Origin: Oceanospirillales bacterium
Lineage (GTDB): Bacteria > Pseudomonadota > Gammaproteobacteria > Pseudomonadales > Endozoicomonadaceae
Length of the DNA: 64,000 nt
Assembly: GCA_004762125.1 (NCBI GenBank)
Contig: SIHQ01000005.1
Span: forward strand, 1 to 64,000
Reading direction: 5' to 3'
The position numbers were made by a program, and so were the translations under genes. The notes beneath the pieces are model-generated. The model did no database searches, was not told the DNA's origin, and saw nothing but the letters and a program-made list of their open reading frames with translations. Below, one piece after another: positions 44,737 through 54,471 of this stretch (position 1 is its first letter; every line of letters starts with the position of its first letter).

Positions 44737-46041
44737 ATGACACGAAAAATCACCGTTTTTTTCAAAACGTACCGTTATTGGTTAATTCAGGCTGCGTTAC
44801 TGATATTACCTGTCAGTCAGGCTTTGGCTGAGGGTGAATCTGACACGTTTGCAACAACGTTTATGTTGCAGCAGAAAGAAGGTCAGTATTGTTTGACGCT
44901 CGATGTCAGAGATAATGAGTTTTCTTCCTGCGTCTATCAGGATCCGGAACAAAGTGGTCTTTGTTACCCGCGCAATAGGACCGTTCTGAAATCTTGCGAT
45001 GAGCAACTCGAAACTCAGAGATGGAGCTTTGATTACCAAAAGAAGCGAATTTACTATCAGGGTTACTCAATAGCGATGTGTCTATCAAGGATGGTGGAAA
45101 CCGTTGAGATGTTGCCTTGTTCAGATGCCAGTCAAGGTCAGATATGGTTTTTTAATGACAATGAAGAGTTGTTGACGGCCGCTGATGCGGAATTTCCTCA
45201 AGGATATCTGAGGCTGCTTGGGCAGGATGAGTTTGACCCGAAGTCGCTGACCTTCAAATTCTCAACAGCAGACATGAGCGAAAGAAAGTGCTTCAAAAGC
45301 CCATTAAGTGGCTCAATAGAATGTTCCCTACCTGAGCAGCCAAGCTTTCCAGAACCAGAACCAGAACCAGAACCAGACTCTGGTGAAGAGGGCACGTCAG
45401 ATAATAAGCCAGACCAGAATGAAGGTGGGAAACAGAAGCCTCCTCAAGAGGAGCCTGCTCCATCACCACCTGTTCGTCCAGCTGTCAGATGGGATGATCC
45501 TCAAGGACTGTTTTGGGTCTCTGATAAATTGACACAGGATATAGAGTTTACCTACGCCATCAATACGATCTGTTTGCAAGTGGAGGAGCCTCTGGCTTGC
45601 CTCAAGAATAATGATTACAGCAGAGAGTGTTATTCGGGGCAGCGTGTTACCACTGCAACCTGTTTTGGTCAGGATGAGTCCCTGTGGAAGCATGACCTGA
45701 AAACTAAACGAATTTTTAACAAGTCTGCAGGCTATCGATACTGCCTAACCTGGCTGCAGAACCAGCTCCTGCTAATGCCGTGTTTTGCAGGAATCAGTCC
45801 CGTCCAAAAATGGTACTTCGGCCTTGGTAATACCAGTGCTTCATTAGAGCGTGGGCGTTTAAAGAGTTCGGCGCAAGGTGCTCTTTATCCATTTGATTAC
45901 CAGCAAGTACTGGACCTTCCTTTGTCCTATGGAAGTACTTCGGGAATCAATGGTGAGAGAAGTGTCAGGTATGAGCCTTTTGGTGAGCTGTGTGGCTTTG
46001 AACCTGTAGAAGGAAAATGGACTGGTGACTGCGTTAATTAA
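44737..46041 (+). CDS. Exported protein with two ricin B-type (beta-trefoil) domains
   Basis: I place the start at the ATG at 44737, giving 434 residues with a basic start and hydrophobic signal peptide ending in SQALA (about 31). Two related domains follow. The first (about 35-195) has QRWSFD and GQIWFF; the second (about 255-434) has SLWKHD and QKWYFG, the QxW motifs of ricin-type lectins. Many cysteines suggest disulfides. The linker (about 200-250) is Pro/Glu-rich (PEPEPEPEP). The family binds sugars, often galactose-type; specificity is unknown. No catalytic domain is attached. The 3' end overlaps rimI, convergent, by eight bases. Confidence 0.8.
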   Translation: MTRKITVFFKTYRYWLIQAALLILPVSQALAEGESDTFATTFMLQQKEGQYCLTLDVRDNEFSSCVYQDPEQSGLCYPRNRTVLKSCDEQLETQRWSFDYQKKRIYYQGYSIAMCLSRMVETVEMLPCSDASQGQIWFFNDNEELLTAADAEFPQGYLRLLGQDEFDPKSLTFKFSTADMSERKCFKSPLSGSIECSLPEQPSFPEPEPEPEPDSGEEGTSDNKPDQNEGGKQKPPQEEPAPSPPVRPAVRWDDPQGLFWVSDKLTQDIEFTYAINTICLQVEEPLACLKNNDYSRECYSGQRVTTATCFGQDESLWKHDLKTKRIFNKSAGYRYCLTWLQNQLLLMPCFAGISPVQKWYFGLGNTSASLERGRLKSSAQGALYPFDYQQVLDLPLSYGSTSGINGERSVRYEPFGELCGFEPVEGKWTGDCVN

Positions 46042-46495
46042 AAGAAAGGTCCATGATCATAATGATGGCGTCTTCTGATGCACTGTGACGGGTTGCTGGA
46101 TAGTAGTTAGCGCGGCGACCTACTTCACTGAAGCCGGCATTTAGATACAAATTGAATGCGGCATTGTTCGATTCCCTGACTTCCAGAAAAAAAGTATCGC
46201 AGGTCTGACTAGCTAGTTCACTTAGGTGTTCGACTATAGCGTAGCCATGACCCTTGCCTTGATGTTCTTTGTCTACCGTTAAGATCAGCAGGCTGGCTTC
46301 TCCTGCCACGGTCATTACGACACCCTGACCAACAATACTTCCATCCAGTTCTGCTACTTGGCAAATATGACCAGAGTTCAGGCTGTCAATATAATGCTTT
46401 TCATTCCATGGGTGTTGGCTGGCAGCAGATTCTATTTGACTGACAGCATGAATATCCTGTTGAGTCATCGAGCGAAAATGGAGCTTTGTCTTCAA
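46034..46495 (-). CDS. rimI: Ribosomal protein S18-alanine N-acetyltransferase RimI
   Basis: A 153-residue GNAT protein (E. coli RimI has 148). It has MTQQDIHAVSQIESAASQHPWNEKHY at the N-terminus, VDKEHQGKGHGYAIVEHL (acetyl-CoA loop) and FFLEVRESNNAAFNLYLNAGFSEVGRRANYY, the RimI signature. It acetylates the N-terminal Ala of S18. It is 16 bases after a HolD-like gene on the same strand, as in holD-rimI pairs of gammaproteobacteria. Confidence 0.93.
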   Translation of the reverse strand: MKTKLHFRSMTQQDIHAVSQIESAASQHPWNEKHYIDSLNSGHICQVAELDGSIVGQGVVMTVAGEASLLILTVDKEHQGKGHGYAIVEHLSELASQTCDTFFLEVRESNNAAFNLYLNAGFSEVGRRANYYPATRHSASEDAIIMIMDLSFN

Positions 46496-46511
46496 AAGAA
46501 ATACAACTATG

Positions 46512-47345
46512 TTAGGTGGGCTTTGAGGTTAAGTGAGTTTTGAGAGGTGACAGATCTTTCCAGGCTTCAGATTTCAATGCTGGAAGCTTCATTAATTCAT
46601 TCAAGCCGTGACTGGCCACAAAATGTTGCTCAGCGTGCATACCCTGCTGAATGCCTCTGAGTTCATCAAAGGTTCGCTGAGGGTCGATTACAAATCGAGC
46701 GGCGGCCTGACCAAACAGTAAAACAACCTTCCTGCGTGCAAGACCAAACTGATTACTAAGATAAGCGCAAACTGCATCAGCGGCACTGGTGTCATCCATG
46801 CTTAGGTGTGCCATAAGGCCGAGGTTTTCCATAGGCCAGACAAATTCGCTGAATTCATAATTCTGTTGTGGAAGAGGAATGCTCAGAGCCCGCAAAATAT
46901 CGTTCAACAAGTTCTGGTGAAAGCGGGAAAACTGATTCAGACCAGTGTGAGGCATTTCGGCAACCACCAGGCAGTCTTCATTGACGGATAGACTGACCAA
47001 TCGGAATTTACTGACCGTCTGTTGGCCGGCAGTTCCTGTTTTCGGCTTTTCGACTGGTGATGATGCAACGGCTGTTTCTTTTGTCAGAGGTTCGTCTTGA
47101 GGCTTTTTCTCAGATATTCCTAACAAGCTTTTTGCTTGTAGGACACTGGTTGCAGAAGCCGTTTGATTGTCTTCGCTGAAGTATGCGGTGGATTCCGGGA
47201 GTCTGGCGGAAATCTCTTCCTCCTCAGGAAAATCAAAAACCCTGGGAGGAAGGGAGTTGGGCAGAATTCTTTTCGGAAACCATGTCTGGATTCCCATAGC
47301 GTCAAGGTAACCCTGACGACTTCTTTCGTTGATTCTGCCCTGCAT
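46512..47345 (-). CDS. HolD-like protein (probable DNA polymerase III psi subunit)
   Basis: A 277-residue protein whose identity rests on position and short motifs. It begins with YLDAMGIQTWFPKRILPNSL, comparable with the LGITQWSLRRP start of E. coli psi and the larger psi of Pseudomonas, then a variable linker (40-120) and a C-terminal domain with NEDCLVVAEMP and FHQNLLNDILRALSIP. It lies directly upstream of rimI as holD does in E. coli. Psi links chi to the clamp-loader and so to SSB. The start is five bases after the leuA stop, suggesting coupling to leuA. Confidence 0.65.
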   Translation of the reverse strand: MQGRINERSRQGYLDAMGIQTWFPKRILPNSLPPRVFDFPEEEEISARLPESTAYFSEDNQTASATSVLQAKSLLGISEKKPQDEPLTKETAVASSPVEKPKTGTAGQQTVSKFRLVSLSVNEDCLVVAEMPHTGLNQFSRFHQNLLNDILRALSIPLPQQNYEFSEFVWPMENLGLMAHLSMDDTSAADAVCAYLSNQFGLARRKVVLLFGQAAARFVIDPQRTFDELRGIQQGMHAEQHFVASHGLNELMKLPALKSEAWKDLSPLKTHLTSKPT

Positions 47346-47350
47346 GAATG

Positions 47351-48898
47351 TCAGACGAGCCCTGTTTGTGGATTGGTCTTGGTACGGTGACTGTGCAAAA
47401 GGTTGAGCGCATTGATATAGGCTTTGGCGGACGCGATAACCACGTCGGTATCGGTGCCGGAACCATTAACAATACGGCCATCCTGTTCAAGGCGGACACT
47501 AGCGTCGCCTTGAGAGTCAGTACCACTGGTAATTGCGCTGACATTATACAATGCCAGACGCGCCTGTGAATTGGCAATGCTCTCTATTGCTTTAAAGATG
47601 GCATCGACTGGCCCGTCACCCTGACTGTGAGCTTCTATAGACTCACCGTCAACTTCAATCGTTAACGTGGCTTCGGGTGTAGATTGGGTTGCAGAGCAAG
47701 CCTGCAGCTCAATCAGTCGATATTTTTCTTCCTCGCCGGTTGAGCGAACATCGCTAACGAGGGCTTGAAGGTCGTCGTCAAAAATTTCAGATTTCTTGTC
47801 AGCAAGCACTTTAAAACGACCGAAGGCTTCGTTCAGTTCTTCTTTGCCCTCAAAATGAATGCCAAGAGCTTCCATTTTTGAATTAAACGCATTTCGACCG
47901 GAGAGCTTGCCGAGAGTCAGACGGTTGGCGTTCCAGCCAACATCTTCCGCCCGCATGATCTCGTAGGTTTCACGATTCTTTAAAATGCCGTCCTGGTGGA
48001 TGCCTGACTCATGAGCGAAGGCATTGGCGCCAACAATGGCTTTGTTGGGTTGTATCGGAAAGCCGGTGATGCTGGAAACCAGTTTGGAAGTAGGAACAAT
48101 ATGCTGAGTATTGATATTGGTTTCTACTTTTAACTCATCCTTACGGGTTTTCATTGCCATCACTATTTCTTCCAGTGAAGCGTTACCCGCGCGTTCACCG
48201 AGACCGTTGATGGTGCATTCAATCTGTCGTGCACCGTTCACGACGGCTGACAATGAGTTGGCGACTGCGAGGCCGAGATCGTTATGGCAGTGAACAGAGA
48301 AAACAGCTTTGTCAGAATTTGGAACGCGCTCGATCAGTTGGCGAATGGTTTCACCATACTGGTGTGGCAGGGCGTAGCCCACAGTGTCCGGAATATTGAT
48401 GGTGCGTGCACCAGCATCAATAGCTGCTTCAATAATACGACAGAGAAAGTCTATTTCAGATCGTCCGGCATCTTCGCAGGAGAATTCGACATCATCAATA
48501 AGGTTTCGCGCACGCTTAACAGCAGTGACTGCCTGCTCTAAAACCTGATCCGGTGTCATGCAGAGCTTATGCTGCATATGAATCGGCGAGGTAGCAATAA
48601 AAGTATGAATACGGCCTCTGACCGCTGGCTTCAGTGCTTCGGCTGCTCTATCTATATCGCCTGGGAGTGCTCTGGACAGGCTGCAAATCGTACTGTCCTT
48701 AATTGTTTTAGCAATTGTATTAACGGCATCAAAATCTCCGGGGCTGGCGATGGCAAAACCTGCCTCGATAATATCAACCTTAAGCATCTCAAGAGATCGT
48801 GCAATACGCACCTTTTCATCTTTGGTCATGGCTGCGCCAGGGCTCTGTTCGCCATCGCGTAAAGTGGTATCAAAAATAATGACCTGATCGTTGTTCAT
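47351..48898 (-). CDS. leuA: 2-isopropylmalate synthase LeuA
   Basis: A 515-residue enzyme of normal length. It condenses acetyl-CoA with 2-oxoisovalerate, the first committed step of leucine synthesis. The catalytic TIM barrel has [55 protein letters not shown] and [14 protein letters not shown]. The C-terminal regulatory domain (about 395-505), which binds leucine for feedback inhibition, is present. It starts a likely operon with the HolD-like gene and rimI. I saw no leucine-rich leader peptide upstream. Confidence 0.96.
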   Translation of the reverse strand: MNNDQVIIFDTTLRDGEQSPGAAMTKDEKVRIARSLEMLKVDIIEAGFAIASPGDFDAVNTIAKTIKDSTICSLSRALPGDIDRAAEALKPAVRGRIHTFIATSPIHMQHKLCMTPDQVLEQAVTAVKRARNLIDDVEFSCEDAGRSEIDFLCRIIEAAIDAGARTINIPDTVGYALPHQYGETIRQLIERVPNSDKAVFSVHCHNDLGLAVANSLSAVVNGARQIECTINGLGERAGNASLEEIVMAMKTRKDELKVETNINTQHIVPTSKLVSSITGFPIQPNKAIVGANAFAHESGIHQDGILKNRETYEIMRAEDVGWNANRLTLGKLSGRNAFNSKMEALGIHFEGKEELNEAFGRFKVLADKKSEIFDDDLQALVSDVRSTGEEEKYRLIELQACSATQSTPEATLTIEVDGESIEAHSQGDGPVDAIFKAIESIANSQARLALYNVSAITSGTDSQGDASVRLEQDGRIVNGSGTDTDVVIASAKAYINALNLLHSHRTKTNPQTGLV

Positions 48899-49291
48899 CG
48901 CTGCCTCGTTGCTGGACGCAATTCTTTTGACTGAGTCTGTTCAGTCTGTGTTTATTGGGGTTATTTGAATTTACTGACTTTTGTGGTCAGAGGGCTTAAA
49001 AGCCGGGGTCGAAGGTGAAATCAAATATACTGCTCAAGGCAGTAGTAGGAGTAAGCGAGTAGGGCGAAAGAAGGTTTTTGGAGCGTAGGGGGGTGTGACA
49101 GCTGATATTGTCTTCGGGTTGATGCTTTGGTGTGGTTCTACTGCATTCATCGTCAATTCTTGATGTTATTGCGTATGGAGTAGGTGTTTGCACTATATAT
49201 TCAAACGCGATGTTTGCCAAGCGGCTTGCTCTAACTAAATGCACTGGATAGGATTCGAGTACAACTAAGTGACTCAAAATCAGGGATAACT
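48899..49291. other. Divergent promoter region of leuA and the YajG-like gene
   Basis: 393 bases between two divergent genes. A minus-strand ORF of 93 codons here has no ribosome-binding site or family likeness and I reject it. No attenuator-type leader or strong palindrome was found. Confidence 0.4.
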
Positions 49292-49861
49292 ATGAGAAAG
49301 TACCTGGCAATCATTCTCGGAAGCGTACTAATGGCTGGCTGCGCTCTCAGTCCCCAAGATGTTGACGTGAATCCGAAGATAGTGGTGGAGAAGCCTGAAC
49401 AGACGATTGACGGGGTTGTCAGCGTTGCTGTCTATGATGATCGAATATCTAAAAGCCTGGGCAATAGAGGGGGTGTTTATGGAAAAACCAATGCTATAAA
49501 CACTACTGATAAACTGCCACTGGCATTACGCTCGGCGGTTGAACTGGGTTTGCGTGAGCTGGGTATGACCGTTACTCAGTCAGAAGAGGTCGCTCAGTTT
49601 CAACTCTATCTGGATGAGTTGGAGTACGAAGTGCCTGAGGGCAACTACGTCACTCAAGTGGATTTGAAGACAAGAGTTCGTGTGACCGCAATCAGTGGGA
49701 ATGAACGCTTCACTGGTAGTTACAGCAGTACTATTCGTGAGCGGGTTCCATCAGCTCCCTCTGAAAAGAAAAATGAAGAGCTGGTCAATAAAGTATTAAG
49801 TGATGTTTTGAATAGAGCGCTTGCTGATCCGGAGCTGGAAGATTTTCTGGCGGGTATTTGA
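49292..49861 (+). CDS. YajG-like lipoprotein
   Basis: A 189-residue lipoprotein. The signal peptide ends in the lipobox MAGC (residues about 14-17). The mature part, with VVSVAVYDDRISKSLGNRGGVYG and a Gly/Thr-rich second half, resembles the YajG family (E. coli YajG 192 residues), whose function is unknown. No Asp follows the lipidated Cys (Ala-Leu-Ser), so Lol sorting to the outer membrane is expected. It is a single gene closed by a strong bidirectional hairpin shared with hemH. Confidence 0.85.
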   Translation: MRKYLAIILGSVLMAGCALSPQDVDVNPKIVVEKPEQTIDGVVSVAVYDDRISKSLGNRGGVYGKTNAINTTDKLPLALRSAVELGLRELGMTVTQSEEVAQFQLYLDELEYEVPEGNYVTQVDLKTRVRVTAISGNERFTGSYSSTIRERVPSAPSEKKNEELVNKVLSDVLNRALADPELEDFLAGI

Positions 49862-49893
49862 GTGATAGTTTTGAAAGAAACTGCAGCCTGACG

Positions 49894-49946
49894 AAAATGG
49901 CTGTCAGAATTCTCCAGTGTTTTGAGTATTCTGACAGCCGTTTCTT
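49894..49946. terminator. Bidirectional terminator between the YajG-like gene and hemH
   Basis: GGCTGTCAGAAT (49899-49910) and ATTCTGACAGCC (49928-49939) form a perfect 12-bp stem with a 17-base loop, flanked by an A-rich left side and T-rich right side. Confidence 0.82.
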
Positions 49947-49958
49947 TCAGTGGTGTGA

Positions 49959-50981
49959 CTATGGCTGTTGATAATTTTCTAGCCAGCTTGTGACCAGTTT
50001 GACCCAGACTGGATGACTGTTAAGACATGGGATCAGCTCAAGAGACTCGCCACCCGCTTTGATAAAATCCGCTTTCGCTTCCATGCCGATTTCTTCGATA
50101 GTTTCCAGACAGTCAGCAACAAAAGCAGGGCAAATCACCAGCAGCTTTTTAACGCCTTGCTGTGCCAGTGCTTCAACGGTGCTGCTGGTAGAAGGTTCCA
50201 GCCATTTGGCGCGGCCCAGCTTGGATTGGAAGGCGACGGTGTACTTATCCACAGGTATACCTGCTTTTTCGACAAAGGCCGCGGTGGTTCTGTAAACCTG
50301 GTGACGGTAGCAGGTCTGATGTGCGACAGAGGCTTTCTGGCAACAGTTACCTGATTTCAGGCAATGATTGCCGGTAGGGTCATCTTTCTGGATATGTCTT
50401 TCGGGAACACCGTGGTAACTGAATATCAAGTGGTCGTATTCCTGCTTGAGGTATTCCCCGGCGCTTTCAATCAGTGCGTTGATGTAGTCGTCAGCATCAT
50501 AGAAGGTAGGATGAACTTTCAATGTAATGGGAAGCTTGTGCTTACGAACAATGTCTTCCGCGTTCTCCACCACTGTTTTCACCGTCGACATGGCATAGTG
50601 TGGATAAAGTGGAAACAGCACAACTTCCTTGATTTCGGGTTTGCTAGCCAGCTTTACCAGCGCGCTTGCCATATCCGGTTTGCCATAGCGCATGGCCAGT
50701 TCGACAGGCATGTCGGTTTGCTTCTTTACCTGTTCATAAAGATCTTTGCTGATATTAAGCAGAGGAGAGCCTTGGTCGGTCCAGACGGACTGATAGGCTT
50801 TGGCTGATTGAGCAGGCCTTTTTGGTAATACAAAAAAACTGACGAGCATGCGACGCAGTAACCAGGGCAGGTCAATGACATTTCCGTCCATAAGAAATTC
50901 ATTGAGGTAACGTCTTACGTCGTCTTCGCTCGGGCTGTCGGGTGACCCTAGGTTAACCAGCAAAGCTCCAGTCGTTTCCAT
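49959..50981 (-). CDS. hemH: Ferrochelatase HemH
   Basis: A 340-residue enzyme that inserts Fe2+ into protoporphyrin IX in the last step of haem synthesis. Family segments are LLVNLGSPDSPSEDDVRRYLNEFL, QSVWTDQGSPLL, LFPLYPHYAMSTV, FSYHGVPERHI (with the catalytic His), and LLVICPAFVADCLETIEEIG. A cysteine-rich stretch HCLKSGNCC plus a later Cys pair lies at about 205-225, which E. coli HemH lacks; it might bind a metal cluster. It stands alone, downstream-facing the YajG-like gene. Confidence 0.96.
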   Translation of the reverse strand: METTGALLVNLGSPDSPSEDDVRRYLNEFLMDGNVIDLPWLLRRMLVSFFVLPKRPAQSAKAYQSVWTDQGSPLLNISKDLYEQVKKQTDMPVELAMRYGKPDMASALVKLASKPEIKEVVLFPLYPHYAMSTVKTVVENAEDIVRKHKLPITLKVHPTFYDADDYINALIESAGEYLKQEYDHLIFSYHGVPERHIQKDDPTGNHCLKSGNCCQKASVAHQTCYRHQVYRTTAAFVEKAGIPVDKYTVAFQSKLGRAKWLEPSTSSTVEALAQQGVKKLLVICPAFVADCLETIEEIGMEAKADFIKAGGESLELIPCLNSHPVWVKLVTSWLENYQQP

Positions 50982-51092
50982 CCTGATTCCTACTCATCTG
51001 CGTGCTCAAACGATGGAGTATAACCAAACAGAAGTGAGCAGGAAACGCTACTGTCATAGAGTTCAGTAACGTTTCCGATGTGGGCTGTCGAA

Positions 51093-52277
51093 TTATGAGA
51101 CGGAAGTTGCCTTTTCGCCAGCGTACCTCAAAACCAGATAGCCAAGAATGGCAGAAATTAATGAGCCGACGAGAACGCCTATGCGGCTGGGAAGAAGTAA
51201 TTCTGCACCCACGGTTTCAAAAGCCAAAGAGCCGACAAACAAACTCATGGTGAAACCTATTCCGCAGAGAATAGATAGGCCGAACAGTTGCATCCAGCTG
51301 GATCTAGCCGGTTTATTGGCAAGTCCCAGAACAATTGCTAACCAGGTAAAGCCAAAGACGCCAAGAGGTTTACCGATCGCGAGCCCTGCAATAATACCAA
51401 AAGGTACCGGGTCTGCCAGGGTGGCCAGCTGGTTAATGCTCAATGCCAGACCCGCATTTGCAAAGGCAAACATCGGTAAAATAAAGTAATTCACATTTTC
51501 GTGAAGCTTGTGTTCCAGTCGCTTTAGAGGTGAGCGTCCCTTCTTGTCTTTTAGCTTTATAGGGATGGTCAGGGCAATAATGACACCTGCCAGTGTTGCG
51601 TGAACGCCGGATTTCAGTACGCAGATCCAGAGCAGTGTGCCAAAGAATAGATAAGGCGTCAGGCTGGTGACCTTGAACCGATTCAAAAGAATCAGTATAC
51701 CGATGAACACCGATGCCAAAGTAATCGAAAGAATAGACAGGTCGCTGGTGAAGAATAACGCGATGATTATGATGGCACCCAGATCATCAATGATGGCCAG
51801 TGCCAGCAGAAAGATCTTAAGTGATGCTGGAACTCGTTTGCCGAGCAGAGCAAGTACGCCTACCGCAAAAGCAATATCAGTAGCAGCAGGAATAGCCCAC
51901 CCCTGACTGGCTACCGGGTCGGTATAGTTGAAAGCGGCATAGACCAGCGCGGGAACCAACATGCCGCCCACTGCGGCAATCGCAGGCAGAGCGATTTGAG
52001 AAGGCGAACTCAGCTCGCCTTCAACCAATTCATGTTTAACTTCCAAACCAATCAGCAAAAAGAACAGTGCCATCAGGCCGTCGTTAACCCAGAGTAACAG
52101 TGGTTTACTAATTTCCAGAGGGCCAATGCCTATCTGGATAGGTAGTTGTAGAAACAGATCGTAGATGCTGGATAGTGGAGAATTAGCGGCCAACATTGCC
52201 AAGGTGGCAGCAATGATTAACAGAACTCCGACAGCATACTCTTGATGCAAAAAATGTCTGATTTTCCCAAAAAGCAT
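51093..52277 (-). CDS. nhaA: Na+/H+ antiporter NhaA
   Basis: A 394-residue antiporter of twelve membrane helices (E. coli NhaA 388). It exports Na+ in exchange for protons and is important in saline, alkaline conditions, fitting a marine bacterium. The ion-site aspartates lie in LALAIIDDLGAI (the DD pair of helix V), and the assembly signatures are GLEVKHELVEGELSS and AATDIAFAVGVLALLGKRVP. It is a single gene with a hairpin 44 bases upstream. Confidence 0.96.
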   Translation of the reverse strand: MLFGKIRHFLHQEYAVGVLLIIAATLAMLAANSPLSSIYDLFLQLPIQIGIGPLEISKPLLLWVNDGLMALFFLLIGLEVKHELVEGELSSPSQIALPAIAAVGGMLVPALVYAAFNYTDPVASQGWAIPAATDIAFAVGVLALLGKRVPASLKIFLLALAIIDDLGAIIIIALFFTSDLSILSITLASVFIGILILLNRFKVTSLTPYLFFGTLLWICVLKSGVHATLAGVIIALTIPIKLKDKKGRSPLKRLEHKLHENVNYFILPMFAFANAGLALSINQLATLADPVPFGIIAGLAIGKPLGVFGFTWLAIVLGLANKPARSSWMQLFGLSILCGIGFTMSLFVGSLAFETVGAELLLPSRIGVLVGSLISAILGYLVLRYAGEKATSVS

Positions 52278-52320
52278 AGAATTTCCGATAAAAATGAATA
52301 TTTGGTTACAGATTCAGAAA

Positions 52321-52357
52321 CATCCCCTGTTCTCAGATTACAAGATTACAGGGGATG
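52321..52357 (-). terminator. Hairpin between prmC and nhaA
   Basis: CATCCCCTGT (52321-52330) and ACAGGGGATG (52348-52357) form a perfect 10-bp stem with a 17-base loop. It lies 110 bases after the prmC stop and 44 before the nhaA start on the minus strand; only a short T-run (TTTCTG) follows. It may end the hemA-prfA-prmC message or be part of the nhaA leader. Confidence 0.5.
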
Positions 52358-52466
52358 GAGGTGGAAAAAAACGACAACACTGAGTTTTCGAATTTATTGA
52401 CCGTTTCTTTACTTTTTTGCCCGTCGGCTCAACGGAATGGCTGATAGCTGCGGATTTTCAGAACTT

Positions 52467-53321
52467 TCAGGGCTTTCTGGCCAGAGTCACTCGATCGTTA
52501 AGAGCAAGATCTTGTTTGGTTCTGGCTTCAATATAGCCATCACCAATGAGGATATCTCTAATAGTTTCTCCCTGATCGTAACCATGCTCGAGCAGCAGCC
52601 AACCCCCTGCTTTCAGCTTTTGGAAAGCCTGAATTGAAATCAGACGGATGTCATCTAGACCATCTTTACCAGCCGTAAGGGCCGTACGGGGTTCAAACTG
52701 AACATCTCCTTCATCCAGATGTTTGTCATCTTCTCTTATGTAGGGAGGGTTGCTGACAATCATATCCATATTGTCAGGTAGTGGTTCGCACCAGCTTCCC
52801 AGAAGAAACTCGACATTATTGACATTGTTAAGCTGAGCATTTTCCTTTGCAGTTTCCAGAGGTTCTGGAAAGCGATCGACCGTTAGTATTTTCCAGTTAG
52901 GGTTTTCCTTGGCCAGAGATAAGGCAATGGCACCGCTGCCTGTCCCCAAATCCGCAACCAGTGCTTGTTCGGGAAGCGGGTGATTCAATGCCAGCTCAAC
53001 CAGTAATTCAGTGTCTGGTCTTGGAATCAGTACTGAAGGATTTACCTTCAGCGTTAAGCTCCAGAAGCCTCTTTCTCCTGTCAAATAGGCGACAGGAGTT
53101 CCCTTTGCACGCTGGTCAATCAGTTGATTAAACGCTTCCAGCTGAGTGTGGGAGAGTTCTTTGTCCGGCCAGGTGAAAAGGTAGCTGTTATCTTTCTCTA
53201 ATACGTGACAGAGCAGAATCTGGGCATCCAGTCGAGCCGTATCACTTTGCTCATTACGTTGTGGATAACTTGCAGTGAGGCGTTGAGACGCCTCACTGAG
53301 AGCGGAATCAATTCTGCTCAT
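52467..53321 (-). CDS. prmC: Release factor glutamine methyltransferase PrmC
   Basis: A 284-residue enzyme (E. coli 277) that methylates the glutamine of the GGQ motif of RF1 and RF2. The N-terminal helical domain has [13 protein letters not shown], then the SAM site [16 protein letters not shown] and the catalytic NPPY motif in [13 protein letters not shown]. The start overlaps the end of prfA by 14 bases, so the methylase is coupled to its substrate. Confidence 0.96.
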   Translation of the reverse strand: MSRIDSALSEASQRLTASYPQRNEQSDTARLDAQILLCHVLEKDNSYLFTWPDKELSHTQLEAFNQLIDQRAKGTPVAYLTGERGFWSLTLKVNPSVLIPRPDTELLVELALNHPLPEQALVADLGTGSGAIALSLAKENPNWKILTVDRFPEPLETAKENAQLNNVNNVEFLLGSWCEPLPDNMDMIVSNPPYIREDDKHLDEGDVQFEPRTALTAGKDGLDDIRLISIQAFQKLKAGGWLLLEHGYDQGETIRDILIGDGYIEARTKQDLALNDRVTLARKP

Positions 53322-54405
53322 CGGATAGTCCGGCCAGAAGGTCAGCCTGATGCTGTTGTAACAGAGGTTCTACTATTGGATCCATGTCACCTTCGATGAT
53401 TTCTGCCAGCTTGTAGAGCGTTAGATTGATGCGGTGATCGGTCACCCGTCCTTGTGGATAATTGTAGGTGCGGATGCGTTCGGAGCGGTCACCAGAGCCT
53501 ACAAGGCTTTTCCGGGTATCACTCAGCTCTTTGGCCGCCGCAGAGTCTTGAGCATCCTGCAACTTGGCGCCTAGCAATGACATGGCTCTGGCGCGGTTTT
53601 TGTGCTGTGAACGCTCATCCTGGCATTCCACAACCACACCCGTTGGCAGGTGAGTCAGGCGAATGGCAGAGTCGGTGGTGTTTACGTGCTGACCGCCGGC
53701 GCCTGATGATCTAAAGGTATCAACTCGAAGGTCTTCCTTCTTGATTTCAATGGCGTCCTGTTCATCAGGTTCGGCCATGATGGCAACAGTACAGGCAGAA
53801 GTATGAATGCGACCTTGGGATTCAGTTTCCGGAACACGCTGAACACGATGAGCGCCGGATTCAAATTTCATTCGGCCGAAAGCGCTGTTGCCCACAACTC
53901 GAGTGATGATTTCTCTGTAGCCGCCGTGTTCGCCATCATTAGCGCTGATGACTTCAATCTTCCAGCCTTTTTTCTCGGCGTAACGGGAATACATGCGGAA
54001 TAGGTCGCCAGCAAAAATAGCGGCCTCATCGCCACCGGTTCCTGCACGAATTTCCAGAAAGGTGTTGTTGCTGTCTCTTGGATCTTTTGGGAGTAGCAGA
54101 ACCTGAAGGGCTTGAGCGAGTTCCGGTAGCTGCTCTTCACAAACTTGAATCTCTTCCTCAGCCAGCTCTTTCATGTCCGGGTCATCGAGCATGGCCTGAG
54201 CCTCTTCTAGCTCTTTCTGGACGTGGTCGTATTCTTTATAGGCGGTGACAACAGGCTCAAGCTCAGAGTATTCCTTGGAATACTGGCGGAATTTGTTCTG
54301 ATCACTGATCACGCCCGGATCGCTGAGCAGTGCGCTCAGCTCTTCGAAACGTTCGAGCAGTGTGTCCAGTTTGGTGCTGAGGGTAGCCAGTGTCGAGTCT
54401 TTCAT
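53308..54405 (-). CDS. prfA: Peptide chain release factor 1, PrfA
   Basis: A 365-residue RF1 with the start put at the ATG at 54405 by comparison with family N-termini ([13 protein letters not shown]); a start twelve codons upstream is possible. It releases peptides at UAA and UAG. The stop-codon reading tripeptide is PET in [14 protein letters not shown], and the hydrolysis motif GGQ lies in [16 protein letters not shown]. It lies between hemA and prmC in the classic order. Confidence 0.96.
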   Translation of the reverse strand: MKDSTLATLSTKLDTLLERFEELSALLSDPGVISDQNKFRQYSKEYSELEPVVTAYKEYDHVQKELEEAQAMLDDPDMKELAEEEIQVCEEQLPELAQALQVLLLPKDPRDSNNTFLEIRAGTGGDEAAIFAGDLFRMYSRYAEKKGWKIEVISANDGEHGGYREIITRVVGNSAFGRMKFESGAHRVQRVPETESQGRIHTSACTVAIMAEPDEQDAIEIKKEDLRVDTFRSSGAGGQHVNTTDSAIRLTHLPTGVVVECQDERSQHKNRARAMSLLGAKLQDAQDSAAAKELSDTRKSLVGSGDRSERIRTYNYPQGRVTDHRINLTLYKLAEIIEGDMDPIVEPLLQQHQADLLAGLSDEQN

Positions 54406-54471
54406 TGCCTGTCTGTCGGTTGCCCAGCCAGACCTCAGCATAAGTCAAGAAAAGCCCTTAGCCAAAACGGT

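Noticed and set aside
48996-49277. 93-codon minus-strand ORF upstream of leuA as a leader peptide
   Set aside because: It has no leucine run and no start signal, and it is far longer than attenuator leaders.
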